Below the pieces are notes generated by a model, which worked only from the letters and a program-made list of their open reading frames with translations, did not search any database and was not told where the DNA came from. From contig OY776216.1 of the NCBI GenBank assembly GCA_963675435.1, positions 2,294,001 through 2,358,000 of the forward strand: a stretch of 64,000 nucleotides of DNA. The letters are read 5' to 3'. The DNA comes from Saccharicrinis sp963675435. GTDB taxonomy: Bacteria > Bacteroidota > Bacteroidia > Bacteroidales > Marinilabiliaceae. Below are positions 9,968 to 18,725 of this stretch, one piece after another. The translations under genes were made by a program, and so were the position numbers. Every line of letters starts with the position of its first letter. Position 1 is the stretch's first letter.

Positions 9968-10003
9968 TTACAGAATTCTTTATATTTATGAAGAATTCTG
10001 TAA
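9968..10003. promoter_or_regulatory. 13-bp perfect inverted repeat in the HTCS leader
   Basis: TTACAGAATTCTT (9968-9980) is exactly mirrored by AAGAATTCTGTAA (9991-10003) around a 10-nt spacer, ending 10 bp before the HTCS start codon. It could be an operator, for example an autoregulation site for the encoded AraC-type protein, or an RNA hairpin covering the translation start. No U-tract follows, so a terminator is unlikely. Confidence 0.5.
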
Positions 10004-10013
10004 AAAGCTTAAT

Positions 10014-12776
10014 ATGCAAAATAGGTATATTCTTGTTTTAGTATTGATGTTGTTGTCATTTACATCATTTGCCAAAAATACGCACAGAGTTGGTTTTTCT
10101 CAATGCTCTGCAGGTGATTGGCGACAACAAATGGAGAAGGAGATGCAACAAGAGTTGATGTTTCATCCTGATTTAGAATTAATAACTAAATATTCAGGTG
10201 ATAGTACTCTTCTCCAGATTAAGCAGATTAATGAGTTGATTGACGAAGGAATTGATTTATTAATTGTTGCACCTATTGAAACTGATGCAATTCAACCTGT
10301 TGTAGAAGATTTGTATAATAAAGGAGTACCTGTTGTATTAATTGATAGAAAGATTGAGTCAGATAAATATACTGCGTATGTTGGAGGTGATAACTTTCTA
10401 ATTGGGTATACAGCCGGAGTGTATATCGCTGATATTTTGAATAAACAATGTAATGTTATTGAAATATTAGGAGCCTTAAGTTCTTCTCCGGCTAAGGAAA
10501 GAATGTATGGTTTTGAAGATGCCATTTTTCAATATCCAGGAATATCTATTGTCGATAGAATTCATTCAAATTGGAATAATCAAATAGTACTGGATAGTTT
10601 ATCTTATTTTTTAGAGTCAAATCCTAATGTGGATGCCATTTTTGCACATGCTGATTTTTTAGCAGCAGCAGCCAGTGAAGTTATAAATAATGAATTTTCT
10701 GATCGTAAGATTAAAATTATTGGAGTTGATGGTTATCCTAGTGTAGGAGGTGGAGTTGAATTGGTTGAAAACCAGATTATTGATGCTACATTAATTTATC
10801 CTACAGGAGGAAAGGAGGCAATACTTGTAGCATCAAAGATATTATCTAATAATCCGTTTAAGAAAATTAATTTATTGCCAACTACCATAATTGACGAAGG
10901 TAATGTTAAGATAACCCGCTTACAATACAATAACATTGAAAACCTTCAAAATGATATTGCAAGGTCAAAGGGTATGTTAGATTTGCTTGGAGGAAGATAT
11001 AAAAAGCAGCAGATATTACTACTGGTAACCTTATTTTCTTTTGTATTAGTTGTAGTTTTGGTTTTTCTACTTTTTATAGCCTACAAGAATAAAAAAATTG
11101 CAAATAAAAGTCTCGAAGAACAAAAAGAAGCAATATCCATTCAAAATGATGAACTCAAAAGAATGTCTGATCAACTTACGGAGGCTACTCAAGCCAGAAT
11201 GCAATTCTATACGAATATTTCGCATGAGTTTAGAACTCCGTTAACATTAATTGTTGGCCCTCTTGAAAATATAATCAAGACAAAAAAAACAGATGAGGTT
11301 TTAAATAATGAATTAAGTACAATCTATAGAAACTCTCTACGCTTATTAAGGTTAGTTGACCAAATAATGGATTTTAGAAAAATTGAGAATGCTAAAATGA
11401 AATTAAAGGTTGGCCATTATAATTTGGATGAGTTTATGTTTAGCATAAAAGAAGCATTTCTCAACTTATCTAAAGAAAAACAAATTGAAGTTGAAATTGT
11501 CAAAAGTAGTGCGAAATTATCATTTTTTTTTGATTGGGATAAGTTGGAAAAAGTGATGTTTAATTTAATGTCGAATGCTTTTAAGTATACCGAAAAAGGA
11601 GGGAAGATTCAAATTATTCTTGATCGAGTGAGTATAGAAGAAAATGAGGAGTATGCAAAAATTGAAGTTAAAGATAATGGAGAAGGAATCCCTCAGGAAG
11701 AAGTAGAAAAAATATTTGATCGGTTTTACCAGGTAGATTCTACCGTTTCTTATAAAGGAACAGGAATTGGATTGTCTTTAACTAAGGAGTTGGTTTTATT
11801 GCATAAGGGAAAAATTACGGTTGAAAGTAAACTAGGAGTGGGAACAAGCTTTAAAATTTTATTACCCTTGGATAAAAATCATTTTTCACAAGATGATATA
11901 CTGATAGAGACTAAAATGAAAGAGCATCCAGTTAAGGCCGATTATACCGAATTTGAGAAACTCGATGAGCCAAAAGAAGATGCAAAAATTGAGTTAGAAA
12001 CCAACATTACAGAAGGTGAAAAACCATTACTACTTATAGTGGAAGATGAACCTGATATCAGGAAATATATAAAATCATGTTTTTCTCCATCATTGTATTC
12101 CATAATAGAGGCAAAAAATGGAAATGAAGGATTAAAGTTAGTGGAAACAGATGAGCCTGATATCATTATTTCTGATGTTATGATGCCTGTAATGGATGGA
12201 TTAGAACTCACTCGAAAGGTTAAGAGCGACCTTAGATATTGTCATATTCCAATGATTTTGTTAACAGCAAAGTCTTCATTAGAGCATTTACTTGAAGGTT
12301 TGGAAGAAGGCGCTGATTGTTATATTGCTAAACCTTTTAATAAAGAGCATCTTCAGTTAAGAGTTAAAAAACTGTTAGAGGCTCAGGCTAAAATGAGGGA
12401 GAAATATCAGGAACCTATAAAATTAACTAAAGAGGAGAAAGGAATGAGTCGAATGGATAAAAATTTCCTTTCAAAAATAAGTAATATCATTATAGACAAT
12501 AAATTAGATTCAAAAGTTAATGTTGAAGAGTTAAGTAATCTTGTTGGTCTGTCAAGAGTTCATTTATACAGAAAGATAAAAAAGATAACAGGCTTATCTG
12601 TTAGCGAATTTGTTACACAAACAAAGTTGAAGCAATCTCTTACATTGCTTAAAAATACAGATACTACTATTGCTGAGATTGCTTATAAAGTTGGGTTTTC
12701 AACACCATCATATTTTACTAAATGTTTTAAAGATCATTTTGAAATTTCACCGAGTGAATATAGGGAGTCCATTTGA
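10014..12776 (+). CDS. hybrid two-component system with periplasmic sugar-binding sensor
   Basis: 920 residues combining a complete phosphorelay in one chain. A signal peptide (1-20) is followed by a LacI/ribose-type periplasmic binding domain (about 21-320), one membrane helix (about 335-357) and a short coiled coil. Next come HisKA with His404 in SHEFRTP, a HATPase domain (FNLMSNAFKYT, DNGEGIP, GTGIGLSL) and a receiver domain with phospho-acceptor Asp721 in ISDVMMPVMDG. The C-terminus is an AraC-type helix-turn-helix (about 815-918). Most HTCS sense through two-component propellers; the binding-protein sensor is characteristic of the fructan-locus regulators. BT1754 of B. thetaiotaomicron binds monomeric fructose. 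The neighbouring GH32 genes make fructose the likely signal and this locus the likely target. Confidence 0.95.
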   Translation: MQNRYILVLVLMLLSFTSFAKNTHRVGFSQCSAGDWRQQMEKEMQQELMFHPDLELITKYSGDSTLLQIKQINELIDEGIDLLIVAPIETDAIQPVVEDLYNKGVPVVLIDRKIESDKYTAYVGGDNFLIGYTAGVYIADILNKQCNVIEILGALSSSPAKERMYGFEDAIFQYPGISIVDRIHSNWNNQIVLDSLSYFLESNPNVDAIFAHADFLAAAASEVINNEFSDRKIKIIGVDGYPSVGGGVELVENQIIDATLIYPTGGKEAILVASKILSNNPFKKINLLPTTIIDEGNVKITRLQYNNIENLQNDIARSKGMLDLLGGRYKKQQILLLVTLFSFVLVVVLVFLLFIAYKNKKIANKSLEEQKEAISIQNDELKRMSDQLTEATQARMQFYTNISHEFRTPLTLIVGPLENIIKTKKTDEVLNNELSTIYRNSLRLLRLVDQIMDFRKIENAKMKLKVGHYNLDEFMFSIKEAFLNLSKEKQIEVEIVKSSAKLSFFFDWDKLEKVMFNLMSNAFKYTEKGGKIQIILDRVSIEENEEYAKIEVKDNGEGIPQEEVEKIFDRFYQVDSTVSYKGTGIGLSLTKELVLLHKGKITVESKLGVGTSFKILLPLDKNHFSQDDILIETKMKEHPVKADYTEFEKLDEPKEDAKIELETNITEGEKPLLLIVEDEPDIRKYIKSCFSPSLYSIIEAKNGNEGLKLVETDEPDIIISDVMMPVMDGLELTRKVKSDLRYCHIPMILLTAKSSLEHLLEGLEEGADCYIAKPFNKEHLQLRVKKLLEAQAKMREKYQEPIKLTKEEKGMSRMDKNFLSKISNIIIDNKLDSKVNVEELSNLVGLSRVHLYRKIKKITGLSVSEFVTQTKLKQSLTLLKNTDTTIAEIAYKVGFSTPSYFTKCFKDHFEISPSEYRESI

Positions 12777-12997
12777 TTTGGATTTTGAATTAATGGAATA
12801 GAATAGTTTGGAGTAGCATCGTATCCTTATTTATATCCAAAACTGTATGGTTATCTATAGTACAATTAATGTTTTGTTTTTTTTATGAGGTAAAGTGTTA
12901 ATAAATATAGTTTTAAACAGGTTGGTTCTTTGTTTTTTTTATATTATCAAATATTAAGGTATTCTATAATAACAAAAAAGCTAACATTACAATACAA

Positions 12998-15900
12998 TCA
13001 ATTAATTATAAATTCAAACTCTGAGCCTTTACCAAACTTTGATTTTACGTTAATATTTCCACCCAGTAATTCAGCAAGTTGTTTCGAGATGGCTAAGCCT
13101 AAACCAACGCCGCGTTCCAGAGATTTATTGTTGTAGGTGATTTTTTCAAAGCGGTCAAAAATGTGGTTTAAATCATCTTTTTTAATTCCAATACCTGAGT
13201 CTTTTACTTTAAATATTACGGAGTTACCGCACCTTATAATATCAAAATTTACAAAACCTTCGTTGGTGTATTTGAAAGCATTAATCAATAGGTTTGAAAT
13301 AATTTGTTTACATCTGAAATAATCAGAGTAAATTTCAAAGTCTTCAATGTGCTTCGGATATATAAATTCTATGGTGTTTTGTTTTTGCGGATCCACATTC
13401 AGTAAGGTAGAAGAAATAACGTCGTTGAATAAAGTTGAAAAACTAAAATTTTCCTTAATAATTTCAATGGACCCTGCTTGTATTCGTGATATATCAAGGA
13501 TATCATTAATCAAATGTAATAACGCTTGTCCATTGCTTTTTATCACATTGGTAAAATCTTTTCGTTCATCTTTAGTTAAACTTTCGTCATTTAATAAATC
13601 CGAAAAACCAATAATGGCATTCATTGGTGTTCTTATTTCATGACTCATGTTTTGTAAAAAGGCAGATTTTAAACTATTGGCTTTTTCTGCCTTTTCTTTA
13701 GCCTCCTTTAATTCAGTTGTTCTCTCATCAATCAGTTGTTCCAGTCCATATTTGTGATTTTCTAATTCTGTGTTTTTAACTATGAGCATTTCCTTTTGAA
13801 CTTCAATCTCTTCCTTTTTTTCTTCAAGCTCAGCGTTGGCATCATATAGCTTCTTTGTTCTGTCTACAACTGTTTTTTCAAGAATAATTCTTTGTCGTTT
13901 GATATTGTTTATTCTTCTGTAATAAAACAGGAGCAAAAGAGTAATTACAACAACAATAATCATCAACTTAAACCCTAAGGTTTGATATAATGCAGGAGTA
14001 ATGGTTATTTTAATTTTCCTTGCTTGAGCATTCCATAATCCATATCCATTGGCAGCTCTTACTGTAAACGTATAATCACCTGGCGATAAATTGGTATAAG
14101 TAACCTCATATGTTGGTGCATTAATTATAATTTCTTCGTCATCAAACCCTATTAATTGATAGGCCAGCATATTTTTATGAGGCCTTACAAAATTTATGCT
14201 GGCTATGTTGAATGAAAATACTTTATCGCTGCTATTTAAAGTAATATGATTTGTATATTCAATGGGTTTTTCAAGTATCGTTCTGTTGTGGAGTACAACA
14301 TCAGGTGTAATTTTTTTATTAAAAACTTTTAATGAAATAACCTGAGGTATCGCGTTGGAGTTGTCGGGGTGTATTTCTTCTGGTTTAAATACATTAAACC
14401 CCTTAATTCCTCCAATCAACAACTCTCTGGTTCTCGTGTCGTAAAAATGTGCACCCTCAACAAATTCATCCGATTGTAAACCATCACTTTTGTAATAAGT
14501 TGTAATGTGTTGCGATGCAGTATTTAAACAAGCCAAACCTCTTGTTGTAGTAATCCAAAGCTGTTTTTTACCATCAAAAACTACCCCAACCACGTTATTA
14601 GTAGGTAATCCATCCCTTGGCGAAATGATTTTTATGGTATTATTAAGGTTATTTATCTTATAAAGACTATTTGATGTAGCTGCCCAAAAAATACTATCGT
14701 TTTGTTGTAGTGTCATAAAAACATTTTGTTTCGACCATTTATTAACCATACAATGGCGTTTAACAATTGTTTCTGTTTTAGGATTAAAAACTACAATTCC
14801 TCCAAATTCGGCTGATATCCATAGGTTACCTTTGTTATCCTGGTTAATATGTTGTATGTTGTCCATACCAAAGAAATCCTTGCTATAATAAGTAATTTGG
14901 TTGTTCGTTTTATTAAATTTTACCACATTATCCCAATTGGCCATCCATAAATTGTTCTCATCATCTTCAACAATCGCATATATTCTTGAATCAACTTGCA
15001 ATTTATTTTCATCATATACTTTATAACTAACAAATCGATCCTGTTCAGGTTTGTATTTTGCAAAGGATCCTTGTGTTCCAACCCACATGGTACTATCCTT
15101 ATCAAAAAATACGCAACGTACTTTATTAGAATAAAGGTTTCCGTTGTTTGTGTTGCCTTTATCATATACTTTGAATGAACTCTTTTTAGGATTAAATTTT
15201 ATTAAACCTTTGGTTTGAGTGCCAATCCATATTATGCCATTAGCATCCTTGTTTAATGAACGAACAAATAAGTTGTCAATCTTTATGTTTTCATTTTTAA
15301 AATACAGATAGTTTTTAAAATGCTTTTTAATGGGACTATAGCATAAAGCACCATCATTGAATTTGGCAACCCAAATGTTAAAATTATGATCTTTAGTGAT
15401 GCATCCAATATCTGTAGCTTCTTTAAAAGGACCATCTGTTAATTTTACTATACGCTTATCTGTTTTGTTGAATAAGAAGATTCCGTTTTGTCTGGCTGAA
15501 ACAATGATGGTTTCTTTATCAAATTGTTCATAACAAATATCATCAGGTTTAACTGAAAAATTGTAAATATTACCGATAGAATCAACAATGTTTTCTACTT
15601 CAATATTTTTTTTAATTATATCATCCGGAAGTTTAGAAAGAACAAAACCCTTTTCTTCAGTGTAATAAAACCCATTTCTATAATCTTTGGTTCCCCAAAG
15701 TACAGAATCTTTATCAATAAAAAACTTTTCTACATTATTAAAAGGAAGTTCGTTTGGGGTATCATCTTTATGTATAAAATGCGTGAATTTTTCATCTTCC
15801 AGGTCAAACTTAATTATACCTAAATCTCTTGTAGCTAACCATAGTATATTGTTTTTTACGGGTTGTATTTCTGTAATTAAAGATATCGGAATAGAACTGG

Positions 15901-16129
15901 AATCATTGGGTATATGAGAATATACTTTAAAGTTACTACCATCGTAACGGGCTAAGCCATCAACAGTGCCCATCCATAAAAAGCCATTGTTATCCTGAGC
16001 AATGGAATATATTTTTGAACTAGGTAAGCCTTCTTTTGTAGAAATAACCTCAAAAATGTTGGAAGGATTTTGTGCATGTGCACAAGTTGTAATTATAAAT
16101 AATATAAACAGAATCTTAATATAGCTCAA
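12998..16129 (-). CDS. propeller-type sensor histidine kinase without receiver or DNA-binding domain
   Basis: 1043 residues starting at TTG; no in-frame ATG exists upstream before a stop, and the TTG gives a good signal peptide (ending CAHAQ). The periplasmic part contains repeated two-component-propeller motifs (GLPSSKIYSIAQDNNGFLWMGT and later copies) forming about two propellers, then a Y_Y_Y domain (about 640-710). A membrane helix (about 718-738) is followed by a long Lys/Glu-rich coiled coil (about 745-815), HisKA with His830 (NMSHEIRTP) and HATPase (DSGIGI, GVGLGLAISKQL) to the C-terminus. It looks like the first half of an HTCS, but it ends at the HATPase. The partner response regulator is not in the window. 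It converges with the fructan HTCS and may sense another glycan. Confidence 0.9.
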   Translation of the reverse strand: MSYIKILFILFIITTCAHAQNPSNIFEVISTKEGLPSSKIYSIAQDNNGFLWMGTVDGLARYDGSNFKVYSHIPNDSSSIPISLITEIQPVKNNILWLATRDLGIIKFDLEDEKFTHFIHKDDTPNELPFNNVEKFFIDKDSVLWGTKDYRNGFYYTEEKGFVLSKLPDDIIKKNIEVENIVDSIGNIYNFSVKPDDICYEQFDKETIIVSARQNGIFLFNKTDKRIVKLTDGPFKEATDIGCITKDHNFNIWVAKFNDGALCYSPIKKHFKNYLYFKNENIKIDNLFVRSLNKDANGIIWIGTQTKGLIKFNPKKSSFKVYDKGNTNNGNLYSNKVRCVFFDKDSTMWVGTQGSFAKYKPEQDRFVSYKVYDENKLQVDSRIYAIVEDDENNLWMANWDNVVKFNKTNNQITYYSKDFFGMDNIQHINQDNKGNLWISAEFGGIVVFNPKTETIVKRHCMVNKWSKQNVFMTLQQNDSIFWAATSNSLYKINNLNNTIKIISPRDGLPTNNVVGVVFDGKKQLWITTTRGLACLNTASQHITTYYKSDGLQSDEFVEGAHFYDTRTRELLIGGIKGFNVFKPEEIHPDNSNAIPQVISLKVFNKKITPDVVLHNRTILEKPIEYTNHITLNSSDKVFSFNIASINFVRPHKNMLAYQLIGFDDEEIIINAPTYEVTYTNLSPGDYTFTVRAANGYGLWNAQARKIKITITPALYQTLGFKLMIIVVVITLLLLFYYRRINNIKRQRIILEKTVVDRTKKLYDANAELEEKKEEIEVQKEMLIVKNTELENHKYGLEQLIDERTTELKEAKEKAEKANSLKSAFLQNMSHEIRTPMNAIIGFSDLLNDESLTKDERKDFTNVIKSNGQALLHLINDILDISRIQAGSIEIIKENFSFSTLFNDVISSTLLNVDPQKQNTIEFIYPKHIEDFEIYSDYFRCKQIISNLLINAFKYTNEGFVNFDIIRCGNSVIFKVKDSGIGIKKDDLNHIFDRFEKITYNNKSLERGVGLGLAISKQLAELLGGNINVKSKFGKGSEFEFIIN

Positions 16130-16722
16130 AACAATAGAAATATATATTATTAACGAATAAGATTAATTAGACGTATATGATTTTTATGTAATATATGTTA
16201 CATATAGGCTTAAAAATAAGTAAAATATTAAATGGAGATCACTTTTAAAATAAAACTCTCTTTTTCATCAAAATAATCCCAACTTCAATATTATATCTAT
16301 CTCTTTAAAAAAGATTACCTTACACAAGGTATGTAAATGTATTGTAATACGGAACTAATAAATAATAGTTAGGATAAAAGGTGGTTTTATTTTTACATAA
16401 TGGATGTTTGTATAACAGTAGCTGTATTTTGAATCGTATTATTTATTGGTTTTACGCTATCATAACTTAATCAAAATATCGATGGTTAATTATAGTTTTT
16501 GTTTAGCAGGCTACAATTATTTACAATGAGATATTAGTTTTCTTTGTTAATTAAAGCAGTAGTTATAAATGTATTTGCTCATAATGAATTTATTTTTAAT
16601 CAGAGCTGTCCAAAATATTTTTATTAATTGGCTTTCACTCAGACCCGACTTCATTTTTTTTCTTCTGAGATTATTGCTTCACTCAACAAAGTTTAAGTAA
16701 ACTTAACTATGCTTTCGTTTAC

Positions 16723-16891
16723 CTCCCGGATTATGTATTATAACTTCGTAATGAACATTGAATATGCAATAAAACAAGGCTTTACTGAAACGAGTAATAG
16801 CATCATTCTGATGAGTTGAAGAGAGGCAACGAAGTGTCTTGTTTTGAAGTAATTTTAATGTGTAATAGATTTTCTAATGCTATTGCGGGTT
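16723..16891 (-). repeat. non-coding terminal-inverted-repeat element (MITE-like), copy 1
   Basis: This stretch is a reverse-complement match to 22473-22642, with shared blocks such as TTCGTAATGAACATTGAA, AAAACAAGGCTTTACTGAAA and CGAAGTGTCTTGTTTTGAAG. The ends resemble AACCCG..ATATG.ATTA in inverted orientation; the left end has drifted (CTCCCGG). No coding capacity, so any movement would need a transposase supplied in trans. Confidence 0.65.
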
Positions 16892-16972
16892 TAGCGTAAT
16901 AATTGTCTTACCACATAAAACAGAAGCAGAAAAAGGCATGGCTGCCCCTAATTCTCTCAAAAAGCTACGGTT

Positions 16973-17033
16973 GTTTGACTAAAATCGGTTAAACTCACTT
17001 CGTTCAAACAAAAACGATTTTTAAGCGTCAAAC
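16973..17033. repeat. long imperfect stem-loop
   Basis: GTTTGAC (16973-16979) pairs with GTCAAAC (17027-17033). Just inside, AAAATCG (16981-16987) pairs with CGATTTT (17015-17021), and AAACTCACTTCGTTCAAAC occupies most of the loop. Only 80 bp separate it from the MITE-like copy. It may be part of a larger decayed mobile or structured RNA element; no family was recognised. Confidence 0.4.
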
Positions 17034-17275
17034 TAACCTTGTTTTTTGGTTTACTGGCCGAGGCCGATGTAGAACCACTTACTAAAGAATAGAAATATTT
17101 TTTTTATTTAGGGCAGGTGTGATTTCAAGTGAACAAATCAGAAATAGAATTAGTATTTCCGATTTGTTCCAGATTAATCCAATAAAATTTGTAACTATTC
17201 AGTGTAATTCTAAAAACATAATTTTTCCAGAAAAATGTTGATAACTATTGCTGATTTCCAGAAAAATGTGGATAA

Positions 17276-17323
17276 ACAAAGATCGATTTAGTTTCTATAA
17301 AGTGTATGCATGTCGATCTTTGT
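17276..17323 (+). promoter_or_regulatory. stem-loop in the IS66 transposase leader
   Basis: ACAAAGATCGA (17276-17286) and TCGATCTTTGT (17313-17323) form a perfect 11-bp stem with a 26-nt loop, ending 6 bp before the preferred start codon at 17330. It could hold the start region in a folded state when transcription enters from outside, a known strategy of insertion sequences. This function is inferred. Two copies of TTCCAGAAAAATGT lie just upstream (about 17225 and 17256). Confidence 0.45.
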
Positions 17324-17329
17324 ATCTGC

Positions 17330-18685
17330 ATGGGAAAGAAAAAAAGCATAGAAGAAAAACTAGATGCATTGTTTGTAAGAGTTGATAAACTTGAAACAGA
17401 AAACGCAGAACTTCGCGAAGAAAATGCCACGCTCAAAAAGCGTCTTTCTCATTATGAAACGCCAAAGAATAGTAAAAATAGCAGTAAACCACCTTCATCA
17501 GATTTCCCTAAATTACTCAGAACACAATCATTGCGTAAAAAATCAGGTAAAAAACCAGGAGGTCAAAAAGGTCATAAAGGCAATACTTTAAAGATGGTTG
17601 ATGAGCCTACAGTTATCAAAGAGCACAGTTCAAATTATTGTACATGTTGTGGCAATAATCTTGCAGATATTGAAGGCGCATTTGCAGGGAGACGTCAGGT
17701 AATTGATATACCTCCTATTGTACCAGTAGTTACCGAACATCGAGTATATCATAAACAATGCAGTTGCGGAATGGTCAACAAAGGCTGTTATCCCAATCAT
17801 GTAAATGCACCTGTGAGTTATGGAACAAACACCCAGGCTTTAGCTGCTTACATGCATACTCGTCAGTACATGCCTTATCATCGCTTGCGTGAATTCTTTA
17901 ATACAATATTAGGACTTAAAATTAGTACCGGAGGTTTAAACCATTTGATTATCAAGTTTGCTAAAAAAGCAACACCTTTCTACGAGCAGATACGTAATAA
18001 TGTACATGCTCATTCTACTATGGGAGCTGATGAAACCGGAACTAATATTAATGGAAAACTTCATTGGGCATGGGTATTTCAAAATGCACAATCCACCTTT
18101 TTATCTGTTCACCACAAACGTGGTTACGATGCCATTGAAGAAATTATGCCTGAAGGTTTTAAAAACAATACACTGGTGACAGATTGTTGGAAACCTTATT
18201 TTAAAACGCAAGCAGGTAATCATCAGTTATGTACTGCGCATCTTCTAAGAGAGCTTGAATTTTTTATTCAAAAATATCCCCATAGTAACTGGGCTTCGAA
18301 GATGAAATCGCTTATTGTTAAAGCCTTAAAAACACGTACTAACAATTGGGATAATAAAGATGCGATCGTAAAAATACTTAAAGCGTTTGCAAAGCTTCTG
18401 ACTATACAGATTGACGAAACACTAAAAGAAGTTGTTACCTTTAAAAATAGATTGGTCAGATATGCTGATTATGTATTTACATTCTTAAATCATCCAGATG
18501 TTCCTCCCGATAATAATGGCTCAGAGCGGGCGGTAAGAAACTTTAAAGTCAAACAGAAAGTGAGCGGTTTCTTCAAATCATTTGAGGGTGCTAAGCACTA
18601 TGCCATACAGCGTTCTATTATAGATACAGCGATCAAGAGTTCTCACAATCCTTTTGACACTCTACGTGCTATCGCTATAATTTAA
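17330..18685 (+). CDS. IS66-family transposase
   Basis: About 451 residues from the ATG at 17330 (MGKKKSIEEKLD); an ATG at 17306 would add eight residues but lies inside the leader stem. An N-terminal coiled coil (KLETENAELREENATLKKRL) is followed by the NSKNSSKPPSSD motif and the basic KKPGGQKGHKGN segment. A zinc-finger-like CTCCG..C.CG region precedes the DDE domain. Probable catalytic residues lie in GADETG, VTDCWKPYF and DNNGSERAVRNFKVK. It would cut and paste the surrounding 1514-bp element. The ORF is intact, so the element may be active. Confidence 0.93.
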   Translation: MGKKKSIEEKLDALFVRVDKLETENAELREENATLKKRLSHYETPKNSKNSSKPPSSDFPKLLRTQSLRKKSGKKPGGQKGHKGNTLKMVDEPTVIKEHSSNYCTCCGNNLADIEGAFAGRRQVIDIPPIVPVVTEHRVYHKQCSCGMVNKGCYPNHVNAPVSYGTNTQALAAYMHTRQYMPYHRLREFFNTILGLKISTGGLNHLIIKFAKKATPFYEQIRNNVHAHSTMGADETGTNINGKLHWAWVFQNAQSTFLSVHHKRGYDAIEEIMPEGFKNNTLVTDCWKPYFKTQAGNHQLCTAHLLRELEFFIQKYPHSNWASKMKSLIVKALKTRTNNWDNKDAIVKILKAFAKLLTIQIDETLKEVVTFKNRLVRYADYVFTFLNHPDVPPDNNGSERAVRNFKVKQKVSGFFKSFEGAKHYAIQRSIIDTAIKSSHNPFDTLRAIAII

Positions 18686-18725
18686 TACCTGACTGAATAG
18701 TTACTAAAATTTTAATCGAAGGTTA

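Larger units (their letters stand above)
16130..17190. other. 1.06-kb non-coding stretch with repeat elements
   Basis: No ORF of note. It contains a 169-bp copy of the terminal-inverted-repeat element (16723-16891) and a long imperfect hairpin (16973-17033). The 16130-16600 part, upstream of the kinase gene on the minus strand, is very AT-rich and shows nothing I can name, although the kinase promoter must lie there. Confidence 0.5.
17191..18704 (+). mobile_element. complete IS66-family insertion sequence (single-ORF type)
   Basis: 1514 bp. The ends are perfect 13-bp inverted repeats: GTAACTATTCAGT at 17191-17203 and its reverse complement at 18692-18704. The flanks carry an exact 8-bp direct repeat, TAAAATTT, at 17183-17190 and 18705-18712, the target duplication length expected for IS66. 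One transposase ORF fills most of the element and no tnpA/tnpB is present, as in the ISBst12-type branch. Intact ends and duplication indicate recent insertion, 13 bp beyond the 3' end of the GH51 gene. Confidence 0.92.
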
